NCBI GenBank assembly: GCA_944382705.1
Contig: CALWNE010000048.1
Coordinates: forward strand, 1 to 64,000
DNA length: 64,000 nt
Source of the DNA: an uncultured Allofournierella sp.
GTDB taxonomy: Bacteria > Bacillota > Clostridia > Oscillospirales > Ruminococcaceae
Direction: 5' to 3'
In this document: piece by piece, positions 1 to 8,407 of the stretch
How positions within the stretch are numbered: the first letter of the stretch is position 1
Layout of the letters: every line of letters starts with the position of its first letter
Notes under the pieces: model-generated
Database searches by the model: none
Told to the model about the DNA's origin: nothing
The model's input: the letters and a program-made list of their open reading frames with translations, nothing else
Position numbers and translations under genes: made by a program

Positions 1-44
1 CGGGGATTTTCAGTCCCCTGCTCTACCAACTGAGCTACAGAGGC
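1..44 (-). tRNA. tRNA-Phe (GAA), 3' part cut by window edge
   Basis: The reverse strand starts with acceptor GCCTCTG, followed by a normal D arm and an anticodon stem GGGGA/TCCCC around the loop CTGAAAA, giving anticodon GAA (Phe). The variable region, T arm and 3' acceptor lie outside the window. It is the last visible tRNA of a four-gene minus-strand cluster. Confidence 0.9.
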
Positions 45-50
45 GTTTTT

Positions 51-126
51 TGGTGGAAGTTACAGGGCTCGAACCTGTGACCCTCTGCTTGTAAGGCAGA
101 TGCTCTCCCAGCTGAGCTAAACTTCC
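51..126 (-). tRNA. tRNA-Val (TAC)
   Basis: Complete cloverleaf on the minus strand: acceptor GGAAGTT pairs with AACTTCC, the T loop is TTCGAGC, and the anticodon loop CTTACAA gives TAC (Val). The 3' CCA is encoded at 51-53. It is separated by 6 nt from tRNA-Phe and 10 nt from tRNA-Gly, so they are probably cut from one transcript. Confidence 0.96.
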
Positions 127-136
127 AAGCAAAAAA

Positions 137-212
137 TGGAGCGGCTTACGAGGATCGAACTCGCTACCTCCACCTTGGCAAGGTGGCGCTCTACCAGATG
201 AGCTAAAGCCGC
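137..212 (-). tRNA. tRNA-Gly (GCC)
   Basis: Complete minus-strand cloverleaf with acceptor GCGGCTT/AAGCCGC, anticodon stem CCACC/GGTGG and loop TTGCCAA, anticodon GCC (Gly). The CCA end is encoded at 137-139. Member of the Pro-Gly-Val-Phe cluster. Confidence 0.96.
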
Positions 213-221
213 GTATTAAAT

Positions 222-297
222 TGGTCGGAGTGGCGGGATTCGAACCCACGGCATCCTGCTCCCAAAGCAGGCGCGCTACCAGCTGCGCTACACCCCG
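222..297 (-). tRNA. tRNA-Pro (TGG)
   Basis: First gene of the minus-strand tRNA operon. Acceptor CGGGGTG pairs with CACTCCG through one G-U pair; anticodon stem CCTGC/GCAGG with loop TTTGGGA gives TGG (Pro). CCA is encoded at 222-224. A consensus-like promoter lies 32 nt upstream. Confidence 0.96.
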
Positions 298-328
298 TCG
301 TTAGGGCCCCTGTCGTTGGTGCTTGTTT

Positions 329-357
329 AGTATACTTGATTTTTGGCCAACTGTCAA
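329..357 (-). promoter_or_regulatory. Promoter of the tRNA operon
   Basis: Minus strand shows -35 TTGACA (352-357), a 17-nt spacer and -10 TATACT (329-334), a near-perfect vegetative sigma factor promoter pointing at tRNA-Pro. Strength fits stable RNA expression. A small hairpin (GGCTTT/AAAGCC, 407-420) lies between this promoter and the DUF1622 gene. Confidence 0.85.
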
Positions 358-462
358 CAGGTTTTTTAAAAAAATTTCAAAAAAAGTTTTTGAACCCCTG
401 ATTTTTGGCTTTGCAAAGCCATTTTTTAGAGGTGCAAATTTTAAAATTCATCAGTGTTTGGG

Positions 463-795
463 CTATTCCTGGCTGATTTCTGCCCCTGCTTCCTCATTTT
501 TGATTTCCCAATGAATCAAAAATGTAAGGGCTGCCCGCAACGCAATGATGGCCGCCACAATCAGAATTTCGCTCAGCTCCCGCACCACCACGGTACGCAG
601 AATTTCGCTGCCCAGCTTAAATTCCAGGCCCATCGCCATGCCCTTTGCCAGCCGCAGCCGTGTAAGGGCGTCTCGCCGCAGATAATTGTAGATACCCCGT
701 ACACCGGCAGCAATGATTACCGCCACCCCCATAAACTCAAACAGCAGGATAGCCGCTTCCACAATGGTTTCCAGCATCGTATGCAGCAACTCCAA
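463..795 (-). CDS. DUF1622 family membrane protein
   Basis: The 110-residue product is a small integral membrane protein. It has hydrophobic segments at about residues 12-32 and 78-95, with a basic stretch (YNYLRRDALTRLRLAKG) between them that resembles the conserved part of DUF1622 proteins. The likely start is TTG at 795, because GGAGG sits 9 nt upstream; the next Met is six codons inside. A promoter-like TTGCCA/TACAAT pair lies upstream. The protein is monocistronic, transcribed away from trxA. The family has no assigned biochemical role, so function is unknown; a transport or membrane-organising role would be a guess. Confidence 0.75.
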   Translation of the reverse strand: MELLHTMLETIVEAAILLFEFMGVAVIIAAGVRGIYNYLRRDALTRLRLAKGMAMGLEFKLGSEILRTVVVRELSEILIVAAIIALRAALTFLIHWEIKNEEAGAEISQE

Positions 796-829
796 GCCAG
801 ACCGCCTCCTTTTTATATAAAGTATTTAT

Positions 830-857
830 ATTGTAACACAAAAGTTTTCCCTGGCAA
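830..857 (-). promoter_or_regulatory. Putative promoter of the DUF1622 gene
   Basis: Minus strand TTGCCA (852-857), 16-nt spacer, TACAAT (830-835), about 35 nt before the TTG start. On the plus strand TATATT at 920-925, preceded by TGG, is a possible extended -10 for trxA, without a good -35. Confidence 0.5.
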
Positions 858-1006
858 CAGCAGTTTTGCCTGGCTGGCCACTTCCATGACTTTGTTACAG
901 ACATACCCACCCCTTTTGGTATATTGTAACCATAGCAAGCAAATACTGTTTCAAATTCCCCCGGCGTTATATTCCTTTGCCGGGCAGCAACGAGGAGGAA
1001 CCCATT

Positions 1007-1327
1007 ATGGCAATGTTTACGCTCACCACCGCTTCCTTTGAGGAGCAGGTTATTCAAGCCGCCAATCCTGTTCTGGTGGAGTTCACCGCTCCCTGGTGCG
1101 GCTACTGCCGCCGCCTGGCCCCGGTGCTGGACCGGATGAAGGACGAGGCCGGTATGCCTGACATCGGCACCATTGATATTGACCAGGAGCCCGCTTTGGC
1201 CGAACGCTACCACATCGACACCATTCCCACCCTGCTTTTGTTCCGCAACGGCGTACCCGGCCCGGCTCTGGTAGCCCCCGGCACCGCTGCCCAGATTAAA
1301 AGCTGGCTGGCCAACCAGGAGGTGTAA
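1007..1327 (+). CDS. trxA: Thioredoxin
   Basis: This is a 106-residue single-domain thioredoxin, a cytosolic dithiol protein that reduces protein disulfides and is itself recycled by thioredoxin reductase. The active site reads WCGYC with cysteines at residues 31 and 34, and a conserved cis-proline region (TIPTLLLF) follows. The centre is CGYC rather than the classical CGPC; replacing the proline usually shifts the redox potential. The start is ATG 1007, because GAGGAGG lies just upstream; an upstream in-frame TTG at 977 would put that Shine-Dalgarno inside the gene. The stop is 2 nt before trxB, so the two form an operon. Confidence 0.93.
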   Translation: MAMFTLTTASFEEQVIQAANPVLVEFTAPWCGYCRRLAPVLDRMKDEAGMPDIGTIDIDQEPALAERYHIDTIPTLLLFRNGVPGPALVAPGTAAQIKSWLANQEV

Positions 1328-1329
1328 CC

Positions 1330-2259
1330 ATGGAACAGAAACTCTGGGACACGGTCATCATTGGCGGCGGCCCGGCAGGCTACTCTGCCGCACTGTACTG
1401 CGTGCGGGCCGGTTTTTCCACCCTGGTGGTGGAGATGCTCAGCGCAGGCGGCCAGATGGCCACCACCACTGCCATCGAAAACTACCCCGGCTTTGTGGAA
1501 AGTGTGGACGGCTTTGAGCTGGCCATGACCATGCAGCAGCAGGCAGAAAAGCACGGCAGCCAGACCCTGTACGCCCAGGTAACTGCCGTGCAGCTGGAAG
1601 GCCCCGAAAAGCTGCTGGAAACTACCGAGGGCCCCGTGCGGGCCAAAACCGTGATTCTGGCCACCGGTGCGGACCCCCGTATGCTGGGGCTGGAGCAGGA
1701 AGCCCAGCTTCGCGGCCGGGGCGTGGCCTACTGCGCCACCTGCGACGGCGGCTTTTACCGGGGCAAAACGGTAGCGGTGGCAGGTGGCGGCAACTCTGCT
1801 GCCGAGGACGCCCTCACCCTGTCCAAACTGTGCAGCAAGGTGTACCTTGTGCACCGGCGGGACCAGCTTAGTGCCACCCGCAGCTATCTGGAGCCCTTGC
1901 AGCGGGCCAACAACATTGAGTTTGTGTTCAACAAGCAGATTACCGCACTGGAGCAGGACCAAAAGCTCACCGGCCTGCGCCTGAAGGACACCCAGACCGG
2001 TGAGGAAAGCCTGCTGGAGGTGGACGGTCTGTTTGTGGCCATTGGCCGGGTACCCAACACCTGGCTGGTGAAAGACCAGCTGGAACTGGATGCCCAGGGC
2101 TACATCCTTGCGGACGAAACCACCCGCACCAGCCTGCCGGGCGTGTTCGCCATTGGTGATGTGCGCACCAAACCCCTGCGTCAGGTGGTTACCGCCGTGG
2201 CAGACGGCGCTGTGGCCAGCAAGTTTGTGGAAGAATACCTGGCACTGGAAAGCCACTAA
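1330..2259 (+). CDS. trxB: Thioredoxin reductase (FAD/NADPH)
   Basis: The 309-residue length is typical of low-Mr thioredoxin reductase. An N-terminal FAD-binding glycine motif (GGGPAGYSAALYC), the redox-active CATC pair (Cys135, Cys138), a second dinucleotide motif (VAGGGNSAAEDAL) with a following HRRD loop that suits NADPH, and the C-terminal FAD signature (GVFAIGDVR) are all visible. It transfers electrons from NADPH through FAD to thioredoxin. The start ATG follows the trxA stop by 2 nt, so translation is probably coupled. A strong hairpin terminator follows. Some close homologues use ferredoxin or F420; nothing here suggests that. Confidence 0.95.
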   Translation: MEQKLWDTVIIGGGPAGYSAALYCVRAGFSTLVVEMLSAGGQMATTTAIENYPGFVESVDGFELAMTMQQQAEKHGSQTLYAQVTAVQLEGPEKLLETTEGPVRAKTVILATGADPRMLGLEQEAQLRGRGVAYCATCDGGFYRGKTVAVAGGGNSAAEDALTLSKLCSKVYLVHRRDQLSATRSYLEPLQRANNIEFVFNKQITALEQDQKLTGLRLKDTQTGEESLLEVDGLFVAIGRVPNTWLVKDQLELDAQGYILADETTRTSLPGVFAIGDVRTKPLRQVVTAVADGAVASKFVEEYLALESH

Positions 2260-2285
2260 TCCTATTAAAAACGGTTTTAAAACAA

Positions 2286-2327
2286 GGAACACCCGGATGA
2301 ACCAAGGGTTCATCCGGGTGTTCCTTT
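2286..2327 (+). terminator. Terminator after trxAB
   Basis: A perfect 18-bp inverted repeat (2286-2303 with 2307-2324) with a 3-nt loop, followed by TTT. It lies between the converging trxB and CotF-like genes. The U-tract is short but the stem is very stable. Confidence 0.75.
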
Positions 2328-2360
2328 GCGTAAAGCTGCCCTGTAAAGGTTTGCAGGGGA

Positions 2361-2822
2361 TTAGCAGTACAGGCCGTTTGCCTGCATATACTCGGAAATG
2401 CGCTTGCCGTGCTGCTGTTCCTGCTGCTGGATGGCGGCCAGGGTCTGGCGGGCCTGGGGATCAGAAAATTCAAACACGGCAGTGTTGTACACGCCGGATA
2501 CGAATTTTTCGGTGGAAAGCAGGTCGCTGAGCAGATAGCCGTCACTCTTTTTCTCGGCACGGCTGGCCTGGGACTTCAAATCCTCCGGCTGCTGGGGCTT
2601 TGCCTTTTTTTCGGACTGGGGTTTCATGGCAGGGACGGTGCCGCTGAGCATCTGGGTTACAGTATCGTAGTGATTGCGTTCTGCCTGTTCCAGCTCGGTA
2701 AAAATCTGGCGGAGCTTGGGGTCACAGGCGGCCTCCGCTGCCTTCTGATATTTCTCGGCGCAGAGTTTTTCCTCGTTTTGCAGGTCCTTGAGCAGACTCT
2801 GCTCTTTTTTGGTCAGGGTCAT
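2361..2822 (-). CDS. CotF-type spore coat / ferritin-like protein
   Basis: The 153-residue protein has two related helical hairpins. The first half (residues ~5-50) reads like a ferritin-like four-helix segment (NEEKLCAEKYQKAAEAA). The second (~95-150) contains LLSDLLSTEKFVSGVYNTA and ISEYMQANGLY, which closely resemble the CotF coat-protein domain. A charged, proline-rich linker rich in Lys and Gln separates them. ATG 2822 is chosen because AAGGAGG lies 8-9 nt upstream. In sporulating Firmicutes CotF proteins are inner coat components; related proteins also occur in anaerobes not known to sporulate, so its presence alone does not prove sporulation. No neighbouring sporulation genes are present. 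Confidence 0.75.
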   Translation of the reverse strand: MTLTKKEQSLLKDLQNEEKLCAEKYQKAAEAACDPKLRQIFTELEQAERNHYDTVTQMLSGTVPAMKPQSEKKAKPQQPEDLKSQASRAEKKSDGYLLSDLLSTEKFVSGVYNTAVFEFSDPQARQTLAAIQQQEQQHGKRISEYMQANGLYC

Positions 2823-3038
2823 AGCGGTATCCTCCTTCGGGCATGGATTTGCCGTAGGCCGTGAATCGATGGCCTGGCAGAGATAGTATCCCCCCGGCAT
2901 TCTTTTAATATACCCTTTGCCATTCAGCCAACTTCTTACAAAGGCTTAACAGTTTTATGCTTTTTCCGGCGGGGATGTTACGGTATAATAAATTTCGTAA
3001 AGAACAAGAGCCAGTAACCAGCATGGAAGGAGAACGCC

Positions 3039-3695
3039 ATGATTACCCCCCATACCATTAAAGACAATAAGCAGATTTTGACCTATATCCGCCGGGCAGA
3101 CGAAACCCTGGGCGCCATGGGCTTTACCGAACACAGCACCGCCCATGTGTGCCGTGTGGCCCATTTTGCGGAAAAAATCCTCACCACCCTCCATTACCCC
3201 CAGCGCACCTGCCAGCTGGCCTGGATTGCAGGGTATATGCACGACATTGGCAATGTAATCAACCGCATCGATCACGCCCAGTCCGGTGCTATTATGGCCT
3301 TCCGTATTCTGGACAATCTGGGTATGGAGGCGGACGAAATCGCCACCATTTGCTCCGCCATCGGCAACCACGATGAGCACACTGCCTACCCGGTAAACCC
3401 GGTGGCCGCCGCCCTGATTCTGGCCGACAAAACCGATGTGCGCCGCAGCCGTGTGCGCACCAAGGACCCCAGCCAGTTCGACATCCACGACCGGGTAAAC
3501 TATGCGGTGGAAAAAGCCTGCACCACCCTCACCGAGGACGGTGCCCTGCTGCTGGATTTGACCATTGACACCAGCATTTCCCCGGTGCTGGATTACTTTG
3601 AAATTTTTATGGAACGAATGGTGCTCTGCCGCAAGGCCGCCGCCAAACTGAACCTGACCTTCCGCCTGGTCATCAACGGCCAGTCGGTGCTGTAA
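3039..3695 (+). CDS. HD-domain phosphohydrolase
   Basis: This 218-residue protein carries the HD metal-binding pattern: His in AHVCRVAHFAE, the HD pair in GYMHDIGN (~70), a further His-Asp in IGNHDEH and Asp in LADKTDV. HD proteins use a metal pair to hydrolyse phosphomonoesters or phosphodiesters such as nucleotides; the substrate here cannot be read from sequence. No fused REL, GAF or receiver domain is present, so it is a free-standing HD enzyme. AAGGAG upstream of ATG 3039 supports the start. It is probably monocistronic, ending at a terminator shared with the convergent ABC permease gene. Confidence 0.8.
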   Translation: MITPHTIKDNKQILTYIRRADETLGAMGFTEHSTAHVCRVAHFAEKILTTLHYPQRTCQLAWIAGYMHDIGNVINRIDHAQSGAIMAFRILDNLGMEADEIATICSAIGNHDEHTAYPVNPVAAALILADKTDVRRSRVRTKDPSQFDIHDRVNYAVEKACTTLTEDGALLLDLTIDTSISPVLDYFEIFMERMVLCRKAAAKLNLTFRLVINGQSVL

Positions 3696-3720
3696 CTTCC
3701 CTTTTCCTCACATACAAAGG

Positions 3721-3768
3721 CATCCCCCTGCCCGGCAGCTGCTGCCAGGCAGGGGGATGCTGTTTTTT
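3721..3768. terminator. Terminator between the HD gene and the ABC operon
   Basis: A 12-bp inverted repeat (3721-3732 and 3748-3759) with an inner GGCAGC/GCTGCC pair and a following T-run (GTTTTTT) on the plus strand. It separates convergent genes. Confidence 0.8.
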
Positions 3769-3798
3769 ATGGGTTGAGGAGCAGGTGGCAGCCGCCGG

Positions 3799-6700
3799 TT
3801 ATTCCGGTGCCTTCATGCTTTCCACCATATCGATGTTCTTCAGCTTGTGGTGCATCACCAGGTTCACCAAAAAGCTGAACAGCAGGGTGAGCAGTGCACT
3901 GTACACATAGCTCATGGCCTTAACCGCCCGGCCAAACATGACCTCATCCACCTCCACCGAGTGGATGATAAACTGATGCAGCACAATGCCCAGCAGCAAG
4001 CCTGCCAGGGTGCCAATCACCGACAGCACCAGGGATTCACGGTAGACATAGGCGGAAACCTCGTTGTCAAAAAAGCCCAGCACCTTAATGGTGGCAATTT
4101 CCTTGGTGCGCTCGCTGATGTTGATGTTGGTGAGGTTGTACAGCACCACAAAGGCCAGCAAACCTGCACACACAATGAGCACCACCACAATCACATCAAT
4201 TTTTTCCAGCATGGACACAAAGCTTACCTTCACATCCTCCACAAAGCTCACGCCGGACACGCCGTCCAGTTCCAGCAGGCGGCTGGCTAAATCCTCCCGG
4301 ATTTCCTGCTGGCTGCGCTCCTCACCCTGGGGCAGATGCACCAAAAGGGTGGTAAACTCAGGGGCGTGACCAAACTGGCTTTCGTAGGTATCGGCACTGA
4401 GGTAAACATAGTTTTCCAGGTAGTTTTCCGCAATGCCATCCACCCGGAAACTGCCTTCGTTGCCGTCCCGGTCTTGGATGGTGAGGGTATCACCCACCGA
4501 AAGCCCCGCCCGTTCGCTGAACTTTTCGGTAATGACCACCCCATCCAGCGAGAAATCCACCTTGTTGCCGGTGGTGCGCTCCCGCAGGGTTACAAAGCGG
4601 CTCATCTGGCCCTCATTCTCCGGCACAAACAGATAGGCGGAAAGTTCCTTTCCGTCACCCAAATCCACCGTGCCTTTTTGCTGGCTCACTGCCATCCAGT
4701 CCTGCACCAGGCTGCCGTCAGTAAGAACCTGCTGTACCGCTGCATCCTCCACATCCTCTGGGTCGGATACACCGATGATGCCATCGTAGCTGAAAATACT
4801 GCCGTACTGGGTGTACACAATGTCGCTGATGGAGTCGTGCAGGCCAAAGCCAGACACCAGCAGACCGGTACAGCCTGCAATGCCGATTACCGTCATAAAG
4901 AACCGCTTTTTGTAGCGGAACAGGTTGCGGGCTGTTACCTTGTGGGTAAACTTCATCCGTTTCCATACCGGAGTAATCCGCTCCAGCAGAATGCGCTTGC
5001 CTGCCTTGGGGGCTTTGGGCAGCATGAGGGCTGCCGGCACCTCCATCAAGCTGCCCCAGCAGGCACTGAGGGTGGCAAACAGGGTGCACGCAATGGCTGC
5101 GCCTGCCGCAATGGCCGACACAACAGGATTAAACAAACAGTACATCTTTGGCAGATAGTACATACTGGAATAAGCATTCCAGATAACGCTGGGGAACAAA
5201 TTCAGGCCCACCAGCAAACCTACCACACAGCCAGCCAGGGTTGCGCTCATGGCATAAGCCACATACTTGGCCGCAATGGCCGGGCGGCTGTAACCCAATG
5301 CTGCCATGGTGCCAATTTGCAGGCGTTCCTCCTCCACCATGCGGGTCATGGTGGTTAAAGCCACCAGCGCCGCCACTGCAAAAAAGAAGGTGGGGAACAC
5401 GCCGGCCACCGCCTCCACCTTTTCCACATTGGCTTTCAGGGAGGCAACGCTCACATTCTGGTCCCGGGTGAGTACATACCATTCCGGTTCCTTCATTTCA
5501 TCAATCTGCTTTTGGGCGTCCTCCAGCTGCTGGCGGGCGTCCTCCAACTGGGCCAGAGCATCCTCCTTTTGGGTGGCATACTCCTGCTCGCCCTTTTGCA
5601 GTTCCTGTTCTGCATCCGCCAGCTCCTGCTGGCCCTGGGTCAGCTGCTGCTGGCCATCCTCCAGTTTTTGCTGGGCCAAATCCAGCTGGAGTTTTGCCAG
5701 CTCCGGCGCCAGGGAAAGCTGGGTTTTACCTTCGGCAAGCTGTTTTTCGCCTTCTACAATCTGCTTGCGGGCTTCCTCCAGCTGCGCCTTGGCCTGGTCC
5801 AGCTGTTTTTGGCCTTCTTCCAGCTTGGGCTCGTTTTCTGCAATCTGGGCCTTGGCCTGGTCCAGCTGCTGGCGGGTTTGTTCAATTTGCAGCTTGGTCT
5901 GCTGAACCTGCTCCTGGGCAGCGTCCGCCTGCTGCCGGGCCTGATTGGCTGACCGGCGGCTGGTCTCGGCGGCAGACTGGGCAGCTACTGCCTGGGCATC
6001 CAGCTGGTTAAGGCGGCTTTCCTCCGCTTGCACCGCTGCCTTGGCAGCGTCACGGGCTGCAATCAGCGCAGGGGCCGCCGGGTCGGACTGGGCCCATTCC
6101 TCCTCGGTCTTTTCGCCCCGGGCGGCATCGATGGCGGCCTGCGCCTGGTTGTACTGCTCCTGCAACTGGGGCAGCTGGGAGTTCTGCCGCTCCTGCTGGG
6201 CCGTTTGCTGGGCCTGCTGGGCCAGCTCCTCCATAGACTGGGCCGTCTCCTCTGCTGCCAGGGCCGTTTCTTCCTGGGTCTGGGCAGTCTGCTCCAGGCG
6301 GGGCAGCGTCTGTTCGGCTGCTTGCAGTACAGGCTCCAGCACCTGCACCAGCTGCTTGGCCTGCTCCAGCTGCTGACGGCCTTCGTCCAGGGCCTCCTGC
6401 TGGGCCTCCACCTCTTTTACCCCTGCCTCATACTGGGAGCGGGCCTCAATCAGCTGTGCTTCGCCCTGGCTTACCTTATTTTGGGCATCGGTAAGGGTTT
6501 GGGGCAGCTGCTCTTTCTGGCGGTCCAGTTCTTTCTGGCCGCTTTCCAGCTTGCTTTCCGCCTGCTCCAGCTCTTTTTTGCCATCCTCCAGCTGCTGGCG
6601 GCCATCCTCCAGCTGCTGCTGGGCATCCTCCAGCTTTTCGTCCGCTTCCTTCTTTGCGTCCTCGTACTCCTTGCGGGCATCGGCCAGCTGGGTCTGCGCC

Positions 6701-7500
6701 TCTTCCTTTACCTGCGCAAAACGGATGGGCGCCCGTTCATCTCCAATGTCCTCCACCTGCTGGGCAATATCCTCCACCAGGTCCTGGTAGGCTTGCTCCA
6801 TGCTGTTGTAGCTTTGGGCATCCTTAATGCGCACAAACAAATCCGTCCACACCGGCAGGTCAAAGTTTTCCTCCCCGGTGTAGAGCACCAAATCCAGGGT
6901 TCCATCCCCCACGGTGGCACTATCCCGCTCCATGGCAAAGTAGGCACTGCTCTGCACAATGCCCACCACCTTCATTTCGGTGGAGTGGAAGCTGCTGCCT
7001 CCCTGGTCCGGGTCGGGGAAGATGATGGTGTCCCCCACCTCCACCGGGTTGCTGTAAAGGCTGCTGCCCCGGTCCAGCACGCATTCATCGGCTTTTACCG
7101 GCAGGCGGCCTTCCAGCACCGTCAGCCGGTTGATGTATTGTTCCGGCTCCTTTTCCTCCATGCGCTGGGTGGGAATGCTTTGAATGCGGGCTACCAGCAC
7201 ATCGCCGCCGTGTGTTTGAACCAGGGCTTCGGCGGTGTAGGCCGGCATAACTTCCTCCACCTGGTCCAGGGCCTGCACCGCCTGAATGTCCTCATCGGTC
7301 AGGCCCATGGTTCCCACAATGCGCAGGTCAAACAGATGGGTTTCGTCAAAAAAACGGTCCGCAGAATAGCGCATATCCGGAGTGGCGGAAAGCAAGCCCG
7401 CCAAAAAGCCAACGCCCAATGCCACAATGGCAAAGATGGCCATAAACCGGCTTGCGCTTTGGCGCACGGTGCGCCAGATACTTTTGCGATAGCTTTTCAT
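3799..7500 (-). CDS. FtsX/MacB-like ABC permease with giant coiled-coil insertion
   Basis: A 1233-residue membrane protein. A transmembrane helix lies at ~15-38, followed by an extracytoplasmic region, then about 400 residues (~265-670) of heptad-rich Gln/Glu/Leu/Ala sequence with repeated motifs such as QLEDGQQQL and QLDQAKAQ. The first FtsX-type core (~690-870, YSRPAIAAKYVAYAM) is followed by a second periplasmic-like domain and a C-terminal FtsX core (~1090-1220). This is the duplicated permease organisation seen in MacB-type mechanotransmission transporters. The coiled coil is the odd part: it could reach through the cell wall in place of a separate adaptor (inference). It is encoded 3 nt after its ATPase and is probably repressed by the divergent TetR protein. 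Confidence 0.88.
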   Translation of the reverse strand: MKSYRKSIWRTVRQSASRFMAIFAIVALGVGFLAGLLSATPDMRYSADRFFDETHLFDLRIVGTMGLTDEDIQAVQALDQVEEVMPAYTAEALVQTHGGDVLVARIQSIPTQRMEEKEPEQYINRLTVLEGRLPVKADECVLDRGSSLYSNPVEVGDTIIFPDPDQGGSSFHSTEMKVVGIVQSSAYFAMERDSATVGDGTLDLVLYTGEENFDLPVWTDLFVRIKDAQSYNSMEQAYQDLVEDIAQQVEDIGDERAPIRFAQVKEEAQTQLADARKEYEDAKKEADEKLEDAQQQLEDGRQQLEDGKKELEQAESKLESGQKELDRQKEQLPQTLTDAQNKVSQGEAQLIEARSQYEAGVKEVEAQQEALDEGRQQLEQAKQLVQVLEPVLQAAEQTLPRLEQTAQTQEETALAAEETAQSMEELAQQAQQTAQQERQNSQLPQLQEQYNQAQAAIDAARGEKTEEEWAQSDPAAPALIAARDAAKAAVQAEESRLNQLDAQAVAAQSAAETSRRSANQARQQADAAQEQVQQTKLQIEQTRQQLDQAKAQIAENEPKLEEGQKQLDQAKAQLEEARKQIVEGEKQLAEGKTQLSLAPELAKLQLDLAQQKLEDGQQQLTQGQQELADAEQELQKGEQEYATQKEDALAQLEDARQQLEDAQKQIDEMKEPEWYVLTRDQNVSVASLKANVEKVEAVAGVFPTFFFAVAALVALTTMTRMVEEERLQIGTMAALGYSRPAIAAKYVAYAMSATLAGCVVGLLVGLNLFPSVIWNAYSSMYYLPKMYCLFNPVVSAIAAGAAIACTLFATLSACWGSLMEVPAALMLPKAPKAGKRILLERITPVWKRMKFTHKVTARNLFRYKKRFFMTVIGIAGCTGLLVSGFGLHDSISDIVYTQYGSIFSYDGIIGVSDPEDVEDAAVQQVLTDGSLVQDWMAVSQQKGTVDLGDGKELSAYLFVPENEGQMSRFVTLRERTTGNKVDFSLDGVVITEKFSERAGLSVGDTLTIQDRDGNEGSFRVDGIAENYLENYVYLSADTYESQFGHAPEFTTLLVHLPQGEERSQQEIREDLASRLLELDGVSGVSFVEDVKVSFVSMLEKIDVIVVVLIVCAGLLAFVVLYNLTNINISERTKEIATIKVLGFFDNEVSAYVYRESLVLSVIGTLAGLLLGIVLHQFIIHSVEVDEVMFGRAVKAMSYVYSALLTLLFSFLVNLVMHHKLKNIDMVESMKAPE

Positions 7501-7503
7501 GCC

Positions 7504-8211
7504 TTACCACTCAATCCTTTCCACCGGTACCGGATTCTCGTTTACTTCCATGGCGGCTACCTGACCGTTGCGGATGTGAATTACCCGGTCGGCCATGGCC
7601 GTAAGGGCAGAGTTGTGGGTAATTACAATCACCGTGCGGCCGGTTTTGCGGCAGGTATCCTGCAATAGCTTGAGCACCTGCTTGCCGGTGTTGTAGTCCA
7701 GTGCGCCGGTGGGTTCGTCGCACAGCAGGATTTTGGGGTTTTTGGCCAGGGCACGGGCAATGGAAACACGCTGCTGCTCGCCGCCGGACATCTGGGCCGG
7801 AAAGTTGTTGATACGGTGGCCCAGGCCCACCAGCTCCAGGGTTTTATCCGCAGGCAGGGGGTCCTTACTGATTTCGTTGGCAAGCTCCACATTTTCCAGC
7901 GCGGTGAGGTTTTGCACCAGGTTGTAAAACTGGAACACAAAGCCCACATCATACCGCCGGTATTGGGTAAGCTGGCGGGCGTTGTAGGCACTGATTTCCT
8001 GCCCATCCAAAAAGATTTTGCCTTCGTCGCAGCTGTCCATGCCGCCCAGCATATTCAGCACTGTGGTTTTGCCTGCGCCGGAGGGGCCCACGATGATGCA
8101 GAACTCCCCTTTTTCGATGGCAAAATTAATATGATTGGCAGCCGCAATGCGGTTTTCACCCATCTGGTAATACTTGCACACATCCCGAAACTCCACAAAA
8201 TGTTCGCTCAT
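7504..8211 (-). CDS. ABC transporter ATP-binding protein (MacB/LolD type)
   Basis: The 235-residue ATPase has Walker A (GPSGAGKTT), a Q-loop region ([10 protein letters not shown]), the signature MSGGEQQR, Walker B ([12 protein letters not shown]) and a switch histidine (VIVITHN). The GALD ending and overall length match the MacB/LolD/FtsE class that drives FtsX-type permeases rather than classical import. The permease gene starts 3 nt after its stop, so the two are cotranscribed. The promoter and palindromic operator lie 60-120 nt upstream, shared with the divergent TetR gene. Likely cargo is a toxic peptide, lipid or antibiotic; the sequence does not say which. Confidence 0.93.
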   Translation of the reverse strand: MSEHFVEFRDVCKYYQMGENRIAAANHINFAIEKGEFCIIVGPSGAGKTTVLNMLGGMDSCDEGKIFLDGQEISAYNARQLTQYRRYDVGFVFQFYNLVQNLTALENVELANEISKDPLPADKTLELVGLGHRINNFPAQMSGGEQQRVSIARALAKNPKILLCDEPTGALDYNTGKQVLKLLQDTCRKTGRTVIVITHNSALTAMADRVIHIRNGQVAAMEVNENPVPVERIEW

Positions 8212-8255
8212 AGGTTTGCTCCTTTATATATGCCGGGCCAAAGAAGTCCGGCGGT

Positions 8256-8287
8256 GTGTTACATTTGTTACTGTTACACTTGTAACA
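8256..8287. promoter_or_regulatory. Palindromic operator for the TetR repressor
   Basis: TGTTACACTTGTAACA (8272-8287) is a perfect 7-2-7 palindrome, and two further TGTTAC half-sites lie at 8256-8270. It sits about 17 nt downstream of the -10 of the ABC operon promoter, where bound repressor would block transcription, and next to a divergent TetR gene. Role inferred from symmetry and position. Confidence 0.7.
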
Positions 8288-8303
8288 TCTTTTCTAATGT
8301 GAT

Positions 8304-8332
8304 ATTATAACAACAACTTTTAAGGAACACAA
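8304..8332 (-). promoter_or_regulatory. Promoter of the ABC exporter operon
   Basis: Minus strand TTGTGT (8327-8332), 17-nt spacer, TATAAT (8304-8309). The palindrome at 8272-8287 covers the start of the transcript. Confidence 0.65.
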
Positions 8333-8407
8333 CCCTGCCTTAAAAAGTTAGACAAACACCTGTTTTTTGTTGCATAGCCGTAAATTTTTAATGGAGGTGT
8401 GTGCGTT

